A stretch of DNA of 9,742 nt from Alphaproteobacteria bacterium (GTDB taxonomy: Bacteria; Pseudomonadota; Alphaproteobacteria; Rhizobiales; Devosiaceae): positions 1-9,742 of the forward strand of contig JAJRRJ010000144.1 of assembly GCA_024279575.1 (NCBI GenBank), given 5' to 3'. Positions 5,706 through 9,742 of this stretch are shown here, piece after piece (the first letter of the stretch is position 1; each line of letters begins with the position of its first letter). The notes under the pieces were generated by a model, which searched no databases, was not told the DNA's origin, and saw nothing but the letters and a program-made list of their open reading frames with translations. Position numbers and translations under genes: made by a program.

Positions 5706-6353
5706 ATGGCGAAACTCTACTTTTCCTACGCAGCAATGAACGCGGGAAAATCAACTATCCTGCTGCAGGCGTCGCACAATTACCATGAGCGCGGTATGCA
5801 AACCCTGCTCTATACTTCTTCCCTTTATGCAAAAATGGATAAACACTCCATTACATCAAGGATCGGCATAACCGCACCAGCGCGCCTCTACGACAACAAG
5901 TTGGATTTGTTCGCCCAAATCAAACAACGGATTGAAGAAGGTCCCCTCCACTGCATTTTTGTCGATGAAGCCCAGTTCCTCCCCAAAGATCAGGTCTGGC
6001 AGCTGGCCCGGGTAGCAGACAGAATCAGACTGCCGGTAATGACCTATGGTTTGCGCACCGATTTCCAGGGAAACCTGTTTGAAGGATCACGCGCACTGCT
6101 CGCCATAGCCGATGTTTTACGCGAAGTACGCACCATTTGCGAATGCGGCTCCAAAGCGACAATGGTGGTGCGCATGGACGAACGCGGCAATGTGTTAACC
6201 AAGGGCGATCAGGTGGCCATCGGCAAGGACGTTTATGTTTCCCTGTGCCGCAAGCACTGGGAAGAGGCAACAGGGCGCTGGCCTGCTGCGGACAGTGCAA
6301 GTCCAAAATTTGCATTCGACGAAGAAACTCTGACTGAGAAAAAAGACCCATGA
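5706..6353 (+). CDS. tdk: Thymidine kinase
   Basis: This 215-residue protein has the normal length for type II (bacterial/cytosolic) thymidine kinase, which uses ATP to phosphorylate thymidine to dTMP for salvage. The P-loop is AAMNAGKST with Lys15. The Walker B and catalytic base are in FVDEAQFL (Asp87, Glu88). The lasso and thymidine-binding region includes RTDFQGNLFEGS at 117-128. The structural zinc site is complete: Cys145 and Cys147 in CECG, then Cys181 and His184 in CRKH. The Shine-Dalgarno AAGGGG lies eight bases before the ATG; CCCC at 5676-5679 could pair with it. The stop overlaps the next start as ATGA, which suggests translational coupling to the thioesterase. Confidence 0.97.
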   Translation: MAKLYFSYAAMNAGKSTILLQASHNYHERGMQTLLYTSSLYAKMDKHSITSRIGITAPARLYDNKLDLFAQIKQRIEEGPLHCIFVDEAQFLPKDQVWQLARVADRIRLPVMTYGLRTDFQGNLFEGSRALLAIADVLREVRTICECGSKATMVVRMDERGNVLTKGDQVAIGKDVYVSLCRKHWEEATGRWPAADSASPKFAFDEETLTEKKDP

Positions 6354-6742
6354 AGAAAGCGTCCTCTGACCACGAGCCAACCGGTCAATTGACCATTCGC
6401 ACCCTTGCCATGCCAGCCGACACTAATCCCGCTGGCGATATTTTTGGGGGATGGGTCATGAGCCAGCTCGACATTGCCGGTGCCATTGCCGCCTCAGAGC
6501 GCGTGCGCGGACGAACAGCAACGGTTGCCGTTGAAGCAATGACCTTCATTGCGCCCGTCAAGGTTGGAGATGTTCTTTGTGTTTATTGCGAAATCAAATC
6601 CATTGGCACCACCTCCATTGCCATTGGCGTTGAGGCATGGGCACGCAGACATCGCTACAAGGATCGGGTTAAAGTAACCAAAGGCACCTTTATTTATGTG
6701 GCGTTGGATGACAAAGGCAACAAGCACGTCATCGCAAAATAG
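6350..6742 (+). CDS. yciA: YciA-type acyl-CoA thioesterase (hotdog fold)
   Basis: This 130-residue single hotdog domain closely follows YciA, a cytosolic thioesterase that hydrolyses a range of acyl-CoAs to free acid and CoA. The core motif RTLAMPADTN (17-26) is followed by GDIFGGWVMSQLD at 29-41, in which Asp41 is the probable catalytic acid. Next come TVAVEAMTFIAPVKVGD at 58-74, GTTSI near 86-90, and the final strand TFIYVALDDKGN. The length is typical. It overlaps tdk by four bases (ATGA) and lacks a strong ribosome site of its own, so it probably depends on translation of tdk. The biochemical link between thymidine salvage and CoA ester turnover is unclear. Confidence 0.92.
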   Translation: MKKASSDHEPTGQLTIRTLAMPADTNPAGDIFGGWVMSQLDIAGAIAASERVRGRTATVAVEAMTFIAPVKVGDVLCVYCEIKSIGTTSIAIGVEAWARRHRYKDRVKVTKGTFIYVALDDKGNKHVIAK

Positions 6743-6750
6743 TCAGACTT

Positions 6751-7302
6751 CTATACTAATTCTTTCCATTTGATAGAGCATCCCGCCGAAGCAATTTGCT
6801 CGGTGGGGCCCTTTCCGGTGCGTGCAATTTCCTCCATTGCCAGCAGCAAATCCCGTTTTGCCCCGGCAGGTAGCGGGTTCATCCGCCCCTTGTCGATCCG
6901 GCCACGATATTCAATTTTCCCATCGCTGTTGATCCCGAAAAAATCCGGCGTACATTGCGCATCATAAGCCCGCGCCACTTCCTGACTTTCATCATGCAGG
7001 TAGGGAAACACAAAAGCACTTTCCCTCGCAAAACCCACCATATTCTCAAAAGAATCCTCCGGGTGAGAAGTCGCATCATTTGAACAGATTGCCACAAACC
7101 CAATTCCCTGCTCCTTAAGTGCCGATGCATCAGAATTAAGCCGATCGACAATGGCTTTCACATAAGGGCAATGATTGCAGATAAAAACCACAACCGCACC
7201 ATTTTTCCCCATCACATCCAAAAGAGAAACCGGCCCCCCGCTGGTAGAAGGCAGGTTAAAATCGGGGGCATTAACGCCAAGTAGTGGATTTAAAACACGC
7301 AT
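6751..7302 (-). CDS. Thioredoxin-fold redoxin, PRX_like1 type, with CNHC motif
   Basis: This 183-residue protein has the AhpC/TSA-TlpA type thioredoxin fold. Landmarks are APDFNLPSTSGGPVSLLD (12-29), the redox motif FICNHCPYVKA with Cys42 and Cys45, FVAICSNDA near 69-77, the cis-proline stretch CTPDFFG (Cys117, Pro119), a YRGRIDKG box at 132-139, and the family-typical end GCSIKWK with Cys175. No signal peptide is present, so it is probably cytosolic. The CxxC supports a disulfide-exchange or peroxidase-like role; the substrate is unknown. An AGGA ribosome site precedes the ATG and shares its first bases with the stop codon of the vWA gene, eight bases away, so the two genes form a tight operon with this one second. 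Confidence 0.88.
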   Translation of the reverse strand: MRVLNPLLGVNAPDFNLPSTSGGPVSLLDVMGKNGAVVVFICNHCPYVKAIVDRLNSDASALKEQGIGFVAICSNDATSHPEDSFENMVGFARESAFVFPYLHDESQEVARAYDAQCTPDFFGINSDGKIEYRGRIDKGRMNPLPAGAKRDLLLAMEEIARTGKGPTEQIASAGCSIKWKELV

Positions 7303-7310
7303 ATTTTTTC

Positions 7311-9742
7311 CTATTCAACGCTTAAATCAGAGGAAGCCAACACCTCGCCGGTATCACGCATTCTATAGCGCACCTCATAAAGCCCCGCTGAACCGGGAGC
7401 ATACAAAGAAATTGATGCCCCCTGACTTGCGCGCGCTTCAGAAATCGGACGTGCGTCCGCCTCCGCCCCTGCAGGAACAATCTCAATAAAGTCATTGCGA
7501 TTGCCAGGTCCAGTCCACTTCACCTGCACCACACCCCCCGGCACAACCAAAGGAGTTGCGGCCAGAGTTGCAACTGCCGGTGCCAACGTCAACGGCACAC
7601 TTACAAGGGTTCGGTCCGACCCATAAAGCACATAACGCACCTCATAAGCACCCAGTACCCTTGGCACACCAAACACAGCCGGAGATCCCTTCCGCGTACG
7701 CGCAAATGTCAGATCCGTGCCCTCTGGTGCACCAACCTCGGCAATGGTGATATAATCATTACCATTGTCAGGGCCGCTCCACTCAACTTCAATTTTGCCA
7801 CCCGGCACAGGATTATTCGTTATTTCCAGCGACCCCGTAAGTGCCGTCAATTCAATGGTCCGGCTAACCAGTGTCCGATCAGAGGAATAAATCACATAGC
7901 GGATTTCGTAAGTACCGATGGCATCCGGTGCCGTAATTGTAACCCTTGAACCATCACGCGTTCGCGCAAAATCCAGATCCGTTCCCTCAGGTGCACCCAC
8001 TTCAGTAATCGTAATATAGTCGTTGGAATTATCCGGGCCGGTCCAGGTAACCTCAAAATCAGAGCCGGCTGGCACACTGGCCGGAGCCTCAAGCGTTCCT
8101 GAAACCGCACTCACTTCAATTTCGCGCATAACAAGGGTACGGTTGCTTTGGTTCAGCACATAGCGGATTTCATAAGTGCCCACCCCGTCAGGCGCTGAAA
8201 TTTTGGCCGGGGATCCATTTGCAGTATAGGCATAATCCAGATAACTGCCCTCGTCTGCACCTTTTTCAACGATGGTGATAAAGTCACGCGCATTGTTTGG
8301 CCCATCCCAAACCACTTCAAATTCAGCCCCCCCCGCAACACTGTCCGGTGCCTCAAGCGCACCCGAAATAGCCGTCACCTCAATATCCTGTGACACAAGG
8401 GTGCGGTCGCTTTGATTGATCACATATCGAATTTCGTAAATTCCTACGTCTTCAGGAGCCGTTATACTGGCCGGTGACCCGTTAGCTGTATAGGCATAAT
8501 TCAGATAACTACCCTCATTTGCGCCTTTTTCAACGATGGTGATAAAATCCCGTGCACTGTCAGGGCCGGTCCACACCACTTCAAATTCCGCCCCCCCCGC
8601 AACACTGTCAGGTGCCTCAAGCGTGCCCGAAACAGCCACAACACCAATTGTCAAACTGGCAAGGGTTTTATTCGTCGGGCCATGCACATAACGCAACTCA
8701 AAATCCCCTTCGCCATCGGGAGCCATCACCTCAGCCGGCGCACCCTTATTTGCATAAGCGTAGTTCAAATAGGCACCTTCTCGCGCATCAGGTTCCACAA
8801 TGGTAATAAAATCCCGCGCATCATTAGGACCGGTCCACACAACCTCAAACACAGACCCCGCCACCACACTGGTCGGTGCCCCAAGCGTCGCCATCAACAC
8901 TTCAATTTCTACCGGCACCTGCAAAGTCAGATTGCCGGCGTCCTCCAAAACAGAAAATTCCATTCCCCCCGAAACCTTTGGTCCTGAAACCAAAACCATA
9001 TATTTTCCAGCTTCAATTTCGCTGCTCATGCTATCTGTGTTGCTGGCTTCTGCAATTACATCACCACCACTGACCTGCACTTTCCAGTCCATCGGCGTTA
9101 CAACCTGATTGCCATCCTGATCAACAGCAACAAATGTCACCTGCGGCATCACCGCAACGACAACTTCGTTCAAAGCCACTTCCAGCGCTGCCCCATCCTC
9201 GGCAAGTATAAACTTCCCCCCTGTATTTTCAGCCAGGCAGGAAATTTGCCGCCCCTCTTCAGCCGAAAGACCAAACCCCACCACATGGGCAGTAAAATCC
9301 CCTCCCTGTTGCTCCAGAAGATTTCCCAGCGCGCACACATCGGCAGAACAGGTTTCAATCCCATCAGTAATCAGAATAACTGTAGCCTTGTCCTCGGTAT
9401 AACGCAGCTCATCTGCCGCTATCTGCACTGCCGCACTCAAGGGTGTTTTTCCCAGAAAACTCATATTATCCACCGCTTCGGAAATCTGCGAAGCTGTGCC
9501 CGTTGCAGCAGGAACAACCAATTCAATATCTGAACAGTTTCCCTTTTCCCGGTGTCCGTAGGCAATCAGTCCAAGTTCGGTGGTTTCAGGCACACCGGGC
9601 AAAACACTGCGCAAGGTTTCGCGGGCAATGGCTAGTTTTGGCACACCATCAATTTGCCCCCACATGGACCCAGAACCGTCCATGACGATCATGACCCGCT
9701 CCTGAGCAAGTGCGCCGTGTGTCGTTGCCACTGCGCCAACCA
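7311..9742 (-). CDS. Secreted von Willebrand factor A protein with six Ig-like repeats, 5' end missing
   Basis: The frame is open to the window edge. A GTG at 9731 is possible, but the start of a signal peptide is probably beyond the window, because the first visible residues (VGAVATTHGALA, cut before QE) look like its end. Numbering from that GTG, residues 12-190 are a vWA domain with a complete metal site: DGSGS (Asp18, Ser20, Ser22), Thr96 in GKTPLS and Asp123 in ITDG. Four cysteines (66, 128, 133, 165) may form disulfides. Residues about 195-280 are a linker domain. Residues 281-806 are six tandem repeats of 86-89 residues with the pattern FEVVWTGP, DFITIVE, YEIRYV and RTLV, typical of beta-sandwich modules. 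No C-terminal anchor is seen. A periplasmic or extracellular binding role is inferred. It is followed by the thioredoxin-fold gene. Confidence 0.9.
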   Translation of the reverse strand, partial: VGAVATTHGALAQERVMIVMDGSGSMWGQIDGVPKLAIARETLRSVLPGVPETTELGLIAYGHREKGNCSDIELVVPAATGTASQISEAVDNMSFLGKTPLSAAVQIAADELRYTEDKATVILITDGIETCSADVCALGNLLEQQGGDFTAHVVGFGLSAEEGRQISCLAENTGGKFILAEDGAALEVALNEVVVAVMPQVTFVAVDQDGNQVVTPMDWKVQVSGGDVIAEASNTDSMSSEIEAGKYMVLVSGPKVSGGMEFSVLEDAGNLTLQVPVEIEVLMATLGAPTSVVAGSVFEVVWTGPNDARDFITIVEPDAREGAYLNYAYANKGAPAEVMAPDGEGDFELRYVHGPTNKTLASLTIGVVAVSGTLEAPDSVAGGAEFEVVWTGPDSARDFITIVEKGANEGSYLNYAYTANGSPASITAPEDVGIYEIRYVINQSDRTLVSQDIEVTAISGALEAPDSVAGGAEFEVVWDGPNNARDFITIVEKGADEGSYLDYAYTANGSPAKISAPDGVGTYEIRYVLNQSNRTLVMREIEVSAVSGTLEAPASVPAGSDFEVTWTGPDNSNDYITITEVGAPEGTDLDFARTRDGSRVTITAPDAIGTYEIRYVIYSSDRTLVSRTIELTALTGSLEITNNPVPGGKIEVEWSGPDNGNDYITIAEVGAPEGTDLTFARTRKGSPAVFGVPRVLGAYEVRYVLYGSDRTLVSVPLTLAPAVATLAATPLVVPGGVVQVKWTGPGNRNDFIEIVPAGAEADARPISEARASQGASISLYAPGSAGLYEVRYRMRDTGEVLASSDLSVE
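7314..8891 (-). repeat. Six tandem ~264-base coding repeats in the vWA gene
   Basis: The units, in gene order, are about 8891-8625, 8624-8361, 8360-8097, 8096-7833, 7832-7572 and 7571-7314. Units 2 and 3 are the most alike, identical at 70 of 88 residues by hand count, and share long stretches of DNA. Units 4 and 5 share EVGAPEGTDL and FARTR. Unit 6 is the most divergent. The pattern suggests stepwise duplication inside the gene. Confidence 0.9.

Noticed and set aside
7572..8891. Regularly spaced similar DNA segments as a possible CRISPR-like array or mobile repeat
   Set aside because: The period is about 264 bases, in frame, and codes for a conserved protein module with synonymous differences; these are protein repeats.
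9729..9731. GTG as the true start of the vWA gene
   Set aside because: It would leave only a short stub of a signal peptide. The frame stays open to the edge, so the real start is probably outside the window.

Overview
The window reads as an ordinary chromosomal segment of an alphaproteobacterium. It has moderate GC content, dense genes and short operons. The lineage is inferred from protein style only: an AatA-type aspartate aminotransferase, an MsrP-like Tat N-terminus that resembles rhizobial homologues, a two-cysteine LTxxQ protein, and a vWA protein with Ig-like repeats. No rRNA, tRNA, CRISPR array, insertion sequence, integrase or phage gene was seen, and nothing points to recent transfer.

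Left part (1-2600). Two minus-strand genes come first: the N-terminus of a probable MsrP catalytic subunit, cut by the window edge, and a complete class I aspartate aminotransferase. A divergent intergenic region leads to a small two-helix membrane protein, a clear rho-independent terminator, and a region with two inverted repeats. Next is a secreted Spy/CpxP-like LTxxQ protein with an Asn-rich tail.

Middle (2600-5490). About 290 bases without a gene hold several strong inverted repeats, including a possible structured mRNA leader with competing pairings. This leader precedes a two-gene plus-strand operon: a class V aminotransferase-fold enzyme (cysteine-desulfurase-like, but without the catalytic Cys where SufS has it) and a 10-helix EamA/DMT exporter. 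A convergent secreted DUF2147-like protein follows.

Right part (5490-9742). A divergent control region precedes thymidine kinase (tdk), which overlaps a YciA-type acyl-CoA thioesterase by ATGA. Converging on these is a minus-strand pair: a secreted von Willebrand A protein with an intact MIDAS and six tandem ~88-residue Ig-like repeats (its N-terminus runs off the window), then a thioredoxin-fold protein with a CNHC motif. The ribosome binding site of the thioredoxin gene overlaps the vWA stop codon.

I found no convincing new multi-gene system. The best candidates for a second look are the structured leader with the unusual class V PLP enzyme and its exporter, the vWA repeat protein linked to a redox protein, and the perfect inverted repeat upstream of the Spy-like gene.
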